Assembly (NCBI GenBank): GCA_904419005.1
Contig: CAJFQI010000001.1
Span: forward strand, 1-64,000
Length of the DNA stretch: 64,000 nucleotides
Direction of reading: 5' to 3'
DNA from: Candidatus Avimonas faecium
GTDB lineage: Bacteria > Bacillota > Clostridia > Oscillospirales > Acutalibacteraceae
Made by a program: the position numbers and the translations under genes. This document shows, in pieces, positions 9,603 to 18,291 of the stretch. Position 1 is the first letter of the stretch, and each line of letters begins with the position of its first letter. The notes below the pieces were generated by a model that saw only the letters and a list, made by a program, of their open reading frames with translations, was not told where the DNA came from and ran no database searches.

Positions 9603-10508
9603 TTACAGCGGGGCATCCTCCGGCAGTATCTGGATCCCCGCGCCGATCAGGTGGGGCCCGACGTGGGAAGCCAGCGTGCAGTCAATGACCCCCTCGTAAA
9701 AGCGGTGGCTGCCGGCAATTTCCGGCGCAAGCAGCTCCTTCAAAGCCTGCACGTCCTCCGGGCAGCCGCCGTTGGCCACCGCGAGGTTATAGGGCTTGCC
9801 GGCGGGGACCAGTTCGCGGACGCGGCGGGCCAGCTCCTCCATCGATTTCGCGCGGCCGCGCACCTTGCCCACGCTGGCCAGCTGCCCGTCCTCCGCAAAG
9901 GAGATGATCGGCTTGATCTGGAGCATGGTGCCCGCCATACAGGTTATCCGCCCGATCCGTCCGCCCCTCTGGAGATATTCCAGGGTATCGAGGCTGAAAA
10001 AGATGGATGTCCCGTCAATCAGCGCGGGGATGCGGGAGAGCAGCTCCTGCCAGCCCATCCCCGCGCGGATATAGTCCCACACCTGCAGGGCCATGGTCCC
10101 AAGCCCCAGGCTGGCGGATTTGGTGTCAAACACCGCGATTTCCAGATCCTTATAGTCCTGCGCCATCATCTTTATGGCGCTGTAGGTCCCGCTGATCCCG
10201 CTGGAAAAAATCAGCGCGACCGCCTTTTCATATCCGGCATCCCGGATCCGGTCAAAGGCGGCCAGGACGGTTTCCCCCATCGGCAGGGAGGTTTTCGGCA
10301 CCTCCTGCGGCATCCGCCGGTAAACCTCCTCGGGCGTGATGTCCACCCCGTCCTGGTAATCCCCCTCGGGATACCCCACCCGGAGAGGGATGACCGTGAT
10401 ATCCCGTTCCCTGGCCAGCTCCGGCGGGATGTCGGCGCAGGTATCGGTCAGCACCGCGATCCTTTCGCGGTCTGTCCTTGGCAATGTTGCGTGCGGTTGC
10501 AGCGGCAT
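9603..10508 (-). CDS. DegV family protein (second paralogue)
   Basis: RIAVLTDTCADIPPELARERDITVIPLRVGYPEGDYQDGVDITPEEVYRRMPQEVPKTSLP ... FSSGISGTYSAIKMMA ... SLDTLEYLQRGGRIGR. Confidence 0.93.
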   Translation of the reverse strand: MPLQPHATLPRTDRERIAVLTDTCADIPPELARERDITVIPLRVGYPEGDYQDGVDITPEEVYRRMPQEVPKTSLPMGETVLAAFDRIRDAGYEKAVALIFSSGISGTYSAIKMMAQDYKDLEIAVFDTKSASLGLGTMALQVWDYIRAGMGWQELLSRIPALIDGTSIFFSLDTLEYLQRGGRIGRITCMAGTMLQIKPIISFAEDGQLASVGKVRGRAKSMEELARRVRELVPAGKPYNLAVANGGCPEDVQALKELLAPEIAGSHRFYEGVIDCTLASHVGPHLIGAGIQILPEDAPL

Positions 10509-10554
10509 AAACGTAAGCCTCTTTCCCAGCCGTCAAGGGACGGCAGAGTACGGG

Positions 10555-10587
10555 TAATCGTCACATAACGGCATTATGTGACGATTA
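10555..10587. promoter_or_regulatory. 14-bp perfect inverted repeat (candidate operator) over degV-2 transcription start region
   Basis: TAATCGTCACATAA-CGGCA-TTATGTGACGATTA; overlaps the -10 box. Confidence 0.75.
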
Positions 10588-10612
10588 TACGCGCCGCCGG
10601 CCCGCTTGTCAA
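10584..10612 (-). promoter_or_regulatory. Perfect consensus SigA promoter TTGACA-N17-TATAAT for degV-2
   Basis: Minus strand: TTGACA (10607-10612), 17-nt spacer, TATAAT (10584-10589). Confidence 0.85.
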
Positions 10613-10785
10613 GGAAGCCCGCCCCTCCGAGCCGAAGCTGGGGATGCGGCTTCCAGGAAAGGCGGAGGAGGATGCTCTATTCCAGTTATAGACAACGGCA
10701 ATAAAATATAGGGTTGAATCCAATAAAATCTGCGTGAGTTCCCCTTACGCGCTCAAACGGCCCTGGTGCCCAAGCGCAAGGTGTC

Positions 10786-10816
10786 AAAAAGCGGCTCTGA
10801 AAACAGAGCCGCTTTT
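10786..10816 (-). terminator. Intrinsic terminator downstream of DUF4432 gene
   Basis: AAAAAGCGGCTCTG-AAAA-CAGAGCCGCTTTT. Confidence 0.85.
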
Positions 10817-10907
10817 GATATAGACGCGACAGGCCGATACCGGGCGCTCGGTCAAAAGCAGGCCGCAAAACGCGCAGCGGGCAGGCGCCCTCCCCTTCCG
10901 CTCTCTT

Positions 10908-11900
10908 TTATACGGCTGGGTACGCTCCCCCGTCTTCCACCGCAAAGCAGAGGCGGGTATGCTTGACCTGGCCGGGCTCGAGATACTCCGCGTCCGGCGA
11001 GGCGAGGTAAGCCGCGCGCCCCACCGGATGGCAGTTGCCCGGCTCCAGCCCCAGGACATATTCGCCCTGGCCGAACATATTCCACTGGGTGAAGCAGGGC
11101 AGAGCCTCCGCGTCCCAGCTCATGCGCACCGCCGCCGCCGGCGAACGCAGGGACGCCTGGTCGGCGCCTTTGTGAAAGAACACCTGCTCGGCATAGCCCG
11201 GCTGCGGGGGAAGCATCGTAAACATCGTCTTTTCCCCCTTGGCGGCTTCCTCGTCCCGCGGGAGGCTCTGGGCCGCGTTGACCGACAGGACGGCTTGCTC
11301 GCTGAGCAGGGGATAGCCGTAATTGCAATGGTACATCAGCATCAGCGGCGCCCGCTCAAAGGCGTTGTTGCACACGTCGTCTTCCACTTCAATGACATTT
11401 TTGCGGGTGTAAGTACGGATCCTCCGGCGCAGCGTAAAGTTTTCGCCGAAAATGCCCCCCTGCCGCATCAGGCCGCGCACCTCAAGGATGTCCCCGTCCG
11501 GGCCGTCCTGCGGGATCCGCTCCAGGCAGACCTGCTCCGCCGTCAGGGAGGTATACCGCCCGTGCTGGCCGTAGGCCACGCCGTCTTCCATCACCCCGTC
11601 CGGGCCGACGTTGCAGAGCCCGCAGGTATACAACAGCCCGCCGGTAAAGCTGTGCTTCCACTCCTTGCCGCCGTTTTGGTAATAGACGGCCGAGGTCATC
11701 CCCGAAGCGGCCAAATAGGACAGGTTGAGCCCTTTATACGAGGCCGGGCCGATATCCATGCCGCGGCCCAAAAGGACGGTAAAGCGTAAGCCGGTTTCGT
11801 TGTACACCTCCACGGCCTCCAGGCCGTCCATCGCCCCCTCGGTAAAGCGGTAGCGCAGAAAGCCGGCAAGCTGGCCGGGATGCCCGATATACGCGTCCAT
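10908..11900 (-). CDS. DUF4432 / aldose 1-epimerase-like family protein
   Basis: MDAYIGHPGQLAGFLRYRFTEGAMDGLEAVEVYNETGLRFTVLLGRGMDIGPASYKGLNLSYLAASG..., DUF4432 pattern. Start chosen at 11900. Confidence 0.85.
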   Translation of the reverse strand: MDAYIGHPGQLAGFLRYRFTEGAMDGLEAVEVYNETGLRFTVLLGRGMDIGPASYKGLNLSYLAASGMTSAVYYQNGGKEWKHSFTGGLLYTCGLCNVGPDGVMEDGVAYGQHGRYTSLTAEQVCLERIPQDGPDGDILEVRGLMRQGGIFGENFTLRRRIRTYTRKNVIEVEDDVCNNAFERAPLMLMYHCNYGYPLLSEQAVLSVNAAQSLPRDEEAAKGEKTMFTMLPPQPGYAEQVFFHKGADQASLRSPAAAVRMSWDAEALPCFTQWNMFGQGEYVLGLEPGNCHPVGRAAYLASPDAEYLEPGQVKHTRLCFAVEDGGAYPAV

Positions 11901-12100
11901 AGCGGTTCCTTCCTTTCCAGGGCAGGCGACGGGGCTCCCGCGCAATCCGCCCTCTATACCGATTGCGTTTTGTTCATTGTAGTCCAATTCGCTGGGATAG
12001 GCAAGAGGAATACCTGGGATTTTTGCATTATCCTGCCTTTGCCTGCCTATCCGCCCCGCCTGTTTTGGCTCCGGAACCCGCCCGCCTTCCGGCCGGGATA

Positions 12101-12136
12101 AGAAGGGCCCCTCCATGGTTCAACACGGAAGGGCCC
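12101..12136 (-). terminator. Intrinsic terminator downstream of Dph6-like gene
   Basis: Minus strand GGGCCCTTCC ... GGAGGGGCCC then TTCTTA. Confidence 0.65.
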
Positions 12137-12156
12137 GTCAGGCGGCGGGGAAGCGC

Positions 12157-12810
12157 TCACGCCTGCTTATGCACAATGTTGATGGCCGAAATGTTGCCAA
12201 AATCCAGGATTTCCCGGCATTCGTAGGGGACGGGGAAGCGGAAGAGAGGGCCGTCCAGCACCACCATATGGTATTCGCCGTTTTCGCCGCAGACGTCAAT
12301 CCCCCGCGCCGCCATCTGGCGCAGGAGGCCTTCATTCAGCGCACGGCCCAGAAAGCTCTGCGGCAGGTCCCGGTTGCGAACGCATTTGATGACGCAGCGA
12401 TATCCGAGGGAAACGGCCTCCCTCGTGTTTTCCAGGCGGTCGCAGTGCCACAGGGGGAACAGCGGCTTGAGCCCTGCCGCCTCACAGCGGGCACGGCACC
12501 ACGCCGCGTTGCCTGCGGCGTCAATGTCCCCGAACGCGCAGGCCTCCGCGCCCTGCGCGGCGGCGAGCCGCAGGCCCTTTTCCATCGCCAGGTGGTAATC
12601 GTGCCCCTCCGATTCGCAGGGCAGCAGCGGAAGGCCGAGGGAATCCGCGATGGCCGCCAGCAGCTCCGGATCCACCCCGTGGAACCAGGAACGGCCCTGC
12701 TCCCGGTTCATCATCACCAGCAGGCCGGCCGGCTTATGCCCCGCCCGGCAAAGCTTATGCAGGGTTAGGACGCTGTCCTTGCCCGCGCTGAAGGAAACGA
12801 CCACTTTCAT
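12157..12810 (-). CDS. DUF71/COG2102 Dph6-related ATP pyrophosphatase (PP-loop)
   Basis: MKVVVSFSAGKDSVLTLHKLCRAGHKPAGLLVMMN (SxGKDS PP-loop) ... GEYHMVVLDGPLF, typical of diphthine-ammonia ligase-like proteins. Confidence 0.87.
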   Translation of the reverse strand: MKVVVSFSAGKDSVLTLHKLCRAGHKPAGLLVMMNREQGRSWFHGVDPELLAAIADSLGLPLLPCESEGHDYHLAMEKGLRLAAAQGAEACAFGDIDAAGNAAWCRARCEAAGLKPLFPLWHCDRLENTREAVSLGYRCVIKCVRNRDLPQSFLGRALNEGLLRQMAARGIDVCGENGEYHMVVLDGPLFRFPVPYECREILDFGNISAINIVHKQA

Positions 12811-12833
12811 CCGTCAAGCAACCTTCCCGCCCC

Positions 12834-13709
12834 TCAGCGCTGGAAATCGTCCCAGGTGCCGGTCCGGCCGATATCGTAGCCCAAATCGCAGGTATACAGC
12901 CATTCAATCCGGTCCCCCTGCTTGAGCTGGTAGCGGCTGCATCCATAATTGGGGAACCAGCCGTTCACCTTGTACATCCAGCCGCTTCCCTCGCCGCAGT
13001 CCATCTCGTACAGGTTGTTAATCCCCTCAATATAATTGCTGTTGTAGAGGGGCGTGCGCACAAATTCCATATGGATGCGGTTTTTCTTGGTTTCCCGGAG
13101 CAGGACGTCAAACGCCGATTCCCCTTCGTAGAAGGTAACGGTGCGCTCCGCGTAGATCACGCCGTCCTCCGGCAGGACTCCCAGCTTATCCTTGTTGAAG
13201 AGGTCCATATTGTCCAGGATGGTATCGCAGCGGATGGACAGGGTGCAGGTCAGGCGGGTGTCCTCGTCAATCTCCGCATCCTCGGGCTCCACCGGCTTGG
13301 GCGTGGTGGCCGCCGCGGCCGGCTTGGATGTGGTGGTCGTAGTCGATTTCCCGGCGGTAGAGGAAGGGGCGGAGGATCCGGCCTTCCCGGAGTCCGTCCC
13401 GCCCTGGCCGGCGGTTTCCTGCGTGTCCGGCGATTCCGCCGTACCCTGTGTCTCCTGAGCCCCCTGCGCTTCCGGCTGCGTCCCCTCCGCATCCGGGGAT
13501 GTTTCCCCGGATGCGGCCGGGGCCGTCGTGCCGCCGGTGCTGCCGGCGTCCTGCGTCTCCTGGACCAGCAAGGCGTCGTCCGCTACCTCGTCCGGGAATT
13601 CAATGGTACAGCCGCTCAAGCCGATCAAAACGGCAAACAGCAGGGCAAGCAGGCCAAGCCCTGCCGAAAGCCCCCGTTTCCCGCCTGTCTTTTTATCCAT
13701 TCGTTTCAT
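12834..13709 (-). CDS. DUF4430 (transcobalamin-like C-terminal domain) lipoprotein
   Basis: MKRMDKKTGGKRGLSAGLGLLALLFAVLIGLSGC lipobox; T/A/P-rich linker; C-terminus YNSNYIEGINNLYEMDCGEGSGWMYKVNGWFPNYGCSRYQLKQGDRIEWLYTCDLGYDIG = DUF4430. Confidence 0.85.
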   Translation of the reverse strand: MKRMDKKTGGKRGLSAGLGLLALLFAVLIGLSGCTIEFPDEVADDALLVQETQDAGSTGGTTAPAASGETSPDAEGTQPEAQGAQETQGTAESPDTQETAGQGGTDSGKAGSSAPSSTAGKSTTTTTSKPAAAATTPKPVEPEDAEIDEDTRLTCTLSIRCDTILDNMDLFNKDKLGVLPEDGVIYAERTVTFYEGESAFDVLLRETKKNRIHMEFVRTPLYNSNYIEGINNLYEMDCGEGSGWMYKVNGWFPNYGCSRYQLKQGDRIEWLYTCDLGYDIGRTGTWDDFQR

Positions 13710-13802
13710 CGCCGTATTCCCCGCCTTTATTGGCGGGAGACAAAGGCCCGGTTTCCCGCGCCTTTGTCTCCCCATTTTCCATCCGCAGTATCTAGGAACG
13801 CG

Positions 13803-16769
13803 CTACCGGCGTCCCTTTTTGGTTGCCGCGACGCCGGCCAGGGCCGCCAACGCCAGGACAAACAGCCCCGTCGCCGCCGTTTCCCCGGTGGAAGGCGAGG
13901 CGGTTCCCTCCCCGTTGGAAGGCGTTTCCTCCTGGGCGGGAGGCACCGCACCCGTCCCGCCGTCCTTCAGGCCGGAGGCCAGGAAGTATTCGCCGCCCTC
14001 CTCCACCGTCAGGACCGCTTTGCCGTCCTCCACCGTAACCGTCTGCAGCTTTTCGGCCGCGCCCGTATCGGGATCAAAGCGGTACAGGGTCCGCTGGCCG
14101 TCTTGGCCGCCGACCTCCAGCGTCAGCGCCGCTTTGCCCGGGAAGGCCCCGCTCTGAGCGAAAGCAAAGGCAAAGGGATCCTCCGCCAGGGCGGCGATGG
14201 CCGCCTGGTTCGCCGTATCGCCCAGAGCCAGCCCATAGGCGAAGTCCGCCGGCCGGGTAATATCCAGCCCGTTGAAGGTCAGGGTATACCCCTCGCCGGA
14301 GACGCTGTAATCCCGGTCGTCGTCCCGGATCAGCTCAAACACCAGCTCCGGGATCACGCCCTTTTCAAGCGAAGCGATGATCGCCTGCGCATCGGCCACG
14401 TCCGAATAATACTGCACATACTCTTTTTCCGAATCCCGCAGGGCGTCGTATTTCGCCAGGATCGCCTGCACGGTTTCCTTGTCCGCCAGGGTGATGTTCC
14501 GGGGATCAAGTTCGTTCCAGATCCGCTCGTCAATTTCGTCCACCGCCGCGCGGTAGCCGGTCACCGCCTGATAGACGGCCTCGAGCTTTTCGCGGCCCTG
14601 CACCTGCGCCTGCACGTTCGGATGCAGGGCGGCAAAATCCGCGTACGCCGCTTGGACGGCGGCCTCGTGGGCCAGCGTCACCTCCTGCGCCGAAGGCAGC
14701 GCGGCAATCAGCGCTTCAACCCCCGGTACAAGGGCCGCGTCGTCGAGCTCCTTAATCTTATCCTTGGCGGCCAGCAGCCGGTCCGCATTTTCCACCTCGG
14801 CGCGGTCCGCTTCGCTGAGCGCCTGGTACGCCGCCCACAGCTCGTTGACCGTCGCTTTGTCCTCCAGCGTCACGTCCGCGGCGTCGGGCAGGAGCGCGAT
14901 CTTTTCAACCAGCCCGTCAATCGAGCCCTTCAGGTCATACAGCGCATCCACCGCCTCGGCGAGCTTTTCCCGCCCCTGCACGAGCAGCTTATCCTCGTCA
15001 AGCAGGCTGCCGTAGAGGAAATAGGCGGCTTCAATCGCCTCTTCGTCAGCCAGCGTCACGTTTTCGGAAATCCTCGCGATCCCTGTCTCTGCCTGCGCAA
15101 CCAGGGAATCGGTCAGCTCCTGCATTTTGCCGGTGAGCGCGGTGAGCTTGCCGGCGTTGCCTACCTCGGCCTGCTCGGCGGCCGTCAGCCCGTCGTACCG
15201 CTTCTGCGCGGCGAGGATCGTCTTCTTATCGGCATAGGCGGCGTCCTGCTCGTCGGGGAGGATGCTCACCGCGTTTTCCACGTCCTCGGCGGTAAACGCC
15301 GCGTTTTTGTTGCGGAAGATGGTCAGCGCATAGGTGGTGGCGCCTTGTTCGCGATTCGGGTCAGAAGCAATGCCAAAATAGGAGCTGCTGCCGCCGATCA
15401 TGTACAGGTTGCCGTATTGGTCGGCCTTGAAGGAGGCGGAATTGTAGGTGGTGCCGCGGTACCGCTCCCCGCCGATCTGCACATCGGTGCCGATCTGGAA
15501 GGCCTCCTTGTACTGCGTCTGGCCCGGCTGGTCCTCAAAGACATAGCCGACGCCGGACATGTAGTCAATCGCATAAACGTAAACCTTGTAATTGTTCTCC
15601 TCACTGGCGTAGGCCGTGCAGATCAGCGGCACGCTCTGGGAGCTCAGCCCCTCAATGGTATAAGCCGGCTCCAGCGTATCGGCGTCCAGCACGGTAAAGC
15701 CGCCCGAAACGTGCATCCCGCCCGAGGGGACGTAAATCCGCCCGTTATAGGCGCTCACGCCGCCGGTCACGCCGCCGCCGATGGCATCCGCCGCCGATTC
15801 CTGGACGGTTTGGTGGTTAAAGGTGCCGTCCGCATTGAGCTCAATGGTAAAAAGCTGCGCGGTATACTTGGTCGCCACGATCAGGCGGTTGGTGGTCGCG
15901 TCGTAAATCAGGTTGGAACGCACCTGGTCGCCCAGATCAAGGGTATCGTACACCACATCCTTGGTCAGGTGGTGGGAATACAGGACGCCGGAATCCCCGA
16001 CAAAATAGATCCGGCTGCCGACCACCACGCCGCCGGCCCAGTAATAGCCGCCGGTTTCGGACTTCCAGACATAGTCCTTGACTTCATAGGGATCGGACAG
16101 GTCCTCGTCTTCGGTTGAAACGCAGACATAGGCCCCCTGGGTTGCCCCGGTGCCGCCCCCGCCGCCGTTGGTGTAGCCGGTATAAATATAGCCGTCGTTA
16201 TAGGTGATGGTGCAGAGCATCTGCTTTTCCGCCGGCGTCAGCCAGAGCGGCTCCATCGTTTCGGCGTCGAACGCCTGGATCCGGTTGCTGAGCAGCACGA
16301 AAAGCTTCCCGTCGCCATAGCACATACGGGAGAAAAAGCCGGTTTTATCCACGCTATCGCCGTCGCCGTCGCCGAGCTTGACCTCCTTGAGCCGCTCGCC
16401 CGTCACGATGTCGTAGCAGACCAGGGTATCGTAGGTATAGGTGCTCCCGCTGGTCGTGGTAAAGTACATCTTGTCGCCGACGATCACCGGGTCCTGGGCG
16501 GAAATGTTCTCCCCGCCTACCTTTTCCGCCTGCCCGTACAGCAGCATTTCCATCTCGTCCAGGGTGGTGGGCAGCTTGCTTTCCACCACGGCGGAATTGC
16601 CGCTGTCCTTGGCAAACGAGGACCAATACGCCTCCTGCGCCGCCGTTTCCTCCGCCGGCGCGGCCAGGGCGCCGGTGCTGAGGAGCGTCCCCAGCATTGC
16701 CAGCGTCAGGACGCCTGAAAGCAGCCGCCGGCCGGCCCCCGGGCAGCCCGTCGTCTTTGGTTTGTTCAT
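13803..16769 (-). CDS. Secreted PQQ-like beta-propeller protein with five ~52-aa helical repeats and a C-terminal cell-wall sorting-like signal
   Basis: Signal peptide (LLSGVLTLAMLGTLLSTGALAAPA); propeller-like VIVGDKMYFTTTSGSTYTYDTLVCYDIVTGERL... GDGKLFVLLSNRIQAFDAETMEPLW; repeats such as VEKIALLPDAADVTLEDKATVNELWAAYQALSEADRAEVENADRL; ends SPSTGETAATGLFVLALAALAGVAATKKGRR. Confidence 0.85.
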   Translation of the reverse strand: MNKPKTTGCPGAGRRLLSGVLTLAMLGTLLSTGALAAPAEETAAQEAYWSSFAKDSGNSAVVESKLPTTLDEMEMLLYGQAEKVGGENISAQDPVIVGDKMYFTTTSGSTYTYDTLVCYDIVTGERLKEVKLGDGDGDSVDKTGFFSRMCYGDGKLFVLLSNRIQAFDAETMEPLWLTPAEKQMLCTITYNDGYIYTGYTNGGGGGTGATQGAYVCVSTEDEDLSDPYEVKDYVWKSETGGYYWAGGVVVGSRIYFVGDSGVLYSHHLTKDVVYDTLDLGDQVRSNLIYDATTNRLIVATKYTAQLFTIELNADGTFNHQTVQESAADAIGGGVTGGVSAYNGRIYVPSGGMHVSGGFTVLDADTLEPAYTIEGLSSQSVPLICTAYASEENNYKVYVYAIDYMSGVGYVFEDQPGQTQYKEAFQIGTDVQIGGERYRGTTYNSASFKADQYGNLYMIGGSSSYFGIASDPNREQGATTYALTIFRNKNAAFTAEDVENAVSILPDEQDAAYADKKTILAAQKRYDGLTAAEQAEVGNAGKLTALTGKMQELTDSLVAQAETGIARISENVTLADEEAIEAAYFLYGSLLDEDKLLVQGREKLAEAVDALYDLKGSIDGLVEKIALLPDAADVTLEDKATVNELWAAYQALSEADRAEVENADRLLAAKDKIKELDDAALVPGVEALIAALPSAQEVTLAHEAAVQAAYADFAALHPNVQAQVQGREKLEAVYQAVTGYRAAVDEIDERIWNELDPRNITLADKETVQAILAKYDALRDSEKEYVQYYSDVADAQAIIASLEKGVIPELVFELIRDDDRDYSVSGEGYTLTFNGLDITRPADFAYGLALGDTANQAAIAALAEDPFAFAFAQSGAFPGKAALTLEVGGQDGQRTLYRFDPDTGAAEKLQTVTVEDGKAVLTVEEGGEYFLASGLKDGGTGAVPPAQEETPSNGEGTASPSTGETAATGLFVLALAALAGVAATKKGRR

Positions 16770-16810
16770 AGTCCCTCTCCTTCTTCCTCTTTGTTTTCAT
16801 CCGGGAAGGA

Positions 16811-16843
16811 ACAGAAAAGGGAGCCGAAATGCTTCGGCTCCCT
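16811..16843 (-). terminator. Intrinsic terminator between cobalamin riboswitch and propeller gene (expression platform)
   Basis: Minus strand AGGGAGCCGAA-GCAT-TTCGGCTCCCT (11 bp perfect stem) then TTTCTGT. Confidence 0.8.
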
Positions 16844-16945
16844 GCTTGATAAAGTGGACGGGAGGCCCCTTCAGGCCCGGCGCCGGGCCAAAAGACGGCT
16901 TCCCCCGCAATTTATCCTCTGTTTCCGCCGAAAAGATTGATAAAC

Positions 16946-17142
16946 ATGCAAGGCAGGTCTCCTGGCTCGAAATCGTCCTACCGGCGCGGCCCTTCCCAGA
17001 GGCGGAAATCCGTCTCCAGTGGCTCCCACGGGAAAACCCGTGTCCACGCTTTCGTCCTTCTCACAGTAGCGGGCGGCTGCCGCGGCTTTTCACCGCGTTC
17101 CCTTTTCATCCGCCGCGCGGGGGCGCGGCGGCAACCATTGCA
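16946..17142 (-). ncRNA. Cobalamin (B12) riboswitch
   Basis: Minus strand GCAATGGTTGCC...AAAAGGGAACGCGGTGAAAAGCCGCGGCAGCCGCCCGCTACTGTGAGAAGGACGAAAGCGTGG...GCCACTGG...GGGAAGG...CCGGTAGGACGATTTCGAGCCAGGAGACCTGCCTTGCATG: canonical core incl. B12 box. Confidence 0.96.
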
Positions 17143-17176
17143 TCTGCGCTTTATGCAATTGTCAAATTGCGGTTAT

Positions 17177-17205
17177 ATTGTAGCCTGCCTAACGCCAAAA
17201 GTCAA
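17177..17205 (-). promoter_or_regulatory. Promoter of riboswitch transcript, TTGACT-N17-TACAAT
   Basis: Minus strand TTGACT (17200-17205), TACAAT (17177-17182), just upstream of the aptamer. Confidence 0.8.
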
Positions 17206-17391
17206 CGGCTTCGGGAGGAACCGGCGGTAAAATTCCAGAATTCCCGAATTATTACCAAGCCGGCAGGCGCATGTCCCCGCCAGGGCGTTGGCCTCCCGCC
17301 AAGGGAGGAGACGGCGGATAGGGCCGCCCCCCCACGCACGCGGCACCGCCCCCTGCACACGACCGCTTTTGCGATATTTCCCGCGGCTTCC

Positions 17392-18291
17392 CTACGGCTC
17401 GAGCATCCCGTATTTGACCTTGATCCGGTCAAGGATCTCAATCACCGGCTTGGAGAAAAACAGGAGGAAAAAGGCGGTGGCCACCGCATGGGTCAAATCA
17501 AACCGGAAGGCAGAGACATACGTGGCAATCACGGTCGGCCAGGTCAGCGGGTTCCCGGAGCTGAGCAGCGTCCCCAGGTTGATGATCCCCCCGTAGATCA
17601 GGAAGGTGGCCAGGGTTCCATAGATGCACAGCGGGATCCGCTTTTTGGGCAGCAGACCCTTTTTGAACAATATTCCCGCCAGGAAGCCCACGATCCCGAA
17701 GCAGAACATCTGCCAGGGGGTGTAGATGCCCTGGCCGAAGAAGAAGTTGGAAACAAACCCGGTCACCGCGCCGACCAGGAAGCCCGACTCCGCCCCGAAG
17801 CAGACCCCCGCGATGATCACGATGGCGCACACCGGCTTGAATTGGGGCAGCATATAGAAAGCGGCCCGGCCCGCCACCGCCAGCGCGGCCAGGGTGGCGA
17901 TCACAATCAGCTCCCGCGCCTGGGGCTTCCGTTTTTCAAACACCATGAAAAACGGGATCATGGTGCAGATGATAATCAGCAGGGAAACCGCGTAATACAG
18001 CCGCCAGACCACGGTGGTCCCGAAAAGGGAAAATTCCCATTTCATGGTCTGCATCCGGCTGCCCAGCACAACCAGCACGACCGGGATCAGGACGACGATA
18101 AAAAACAGCGACACCCGCGTCCGCTTGCTCAGCTTATGTTTGCTTTTTTCCTTCGGCGGCCGCTTTCCCGGAGCCTCCGGCGTCGGAGCCGGGCAGGAGG
18201 GGGATGCGTTCCCGGGTTGGATTCCCCCGCCCTGCGGGGCGGGCGCCGAAGGCGCTGTATGCGGGTCCGGGGTCACAAATTCCGTTGGCAC
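17392..18291 (-). CDS. ECF transporter S component, CbrT-like (putative cobalamin)
   Basis: GRAAFYMLPQFKPVCAIVIIAGVCFGAESGFLVGAVTGFVSNFFFGQGIYTPWQMFCFGIVGFLAG, typical of CbrT-type S components; Pro-rich N-terminal extension. Confidence 0.82.
   Translation of the reverse strand: MPTEFVTPDPHTAPSAPAPQGGGIQPGNASPSCPAPTPEAPGKRPPKEKSKHKLSKRTRVSLFFIVVLIPVVLVVLGSRMQTMKWEFSLFGTTVVWRLYYAVSLLIIICTMIPFFMVFEKRKPQARELIVIATLAALAVAGRAAFYMLPQFKPVCAIVIIAGVCFGAESGFLVGAVTGFVSNFFFGQGIYTPWQMFCFGIVGFLAGILFKKGLLPKKRIPLCIYGTLATFLIYGGIINLGTLLSSGNPLTWPTVIATYVSAFRFDLTHAVATAFFLLFFSKPVIEILDRIKVKYGMLEP

Noticed and set aside
13071-16118. 1015-aa plus-strand ORF, the longest in the track
   Set aside because: Lies wholly antisense to the propeller and DUF4430 genes. 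Composition (G/R/H-rich, no domains) is typical of antisense translation of GC-rich codons.
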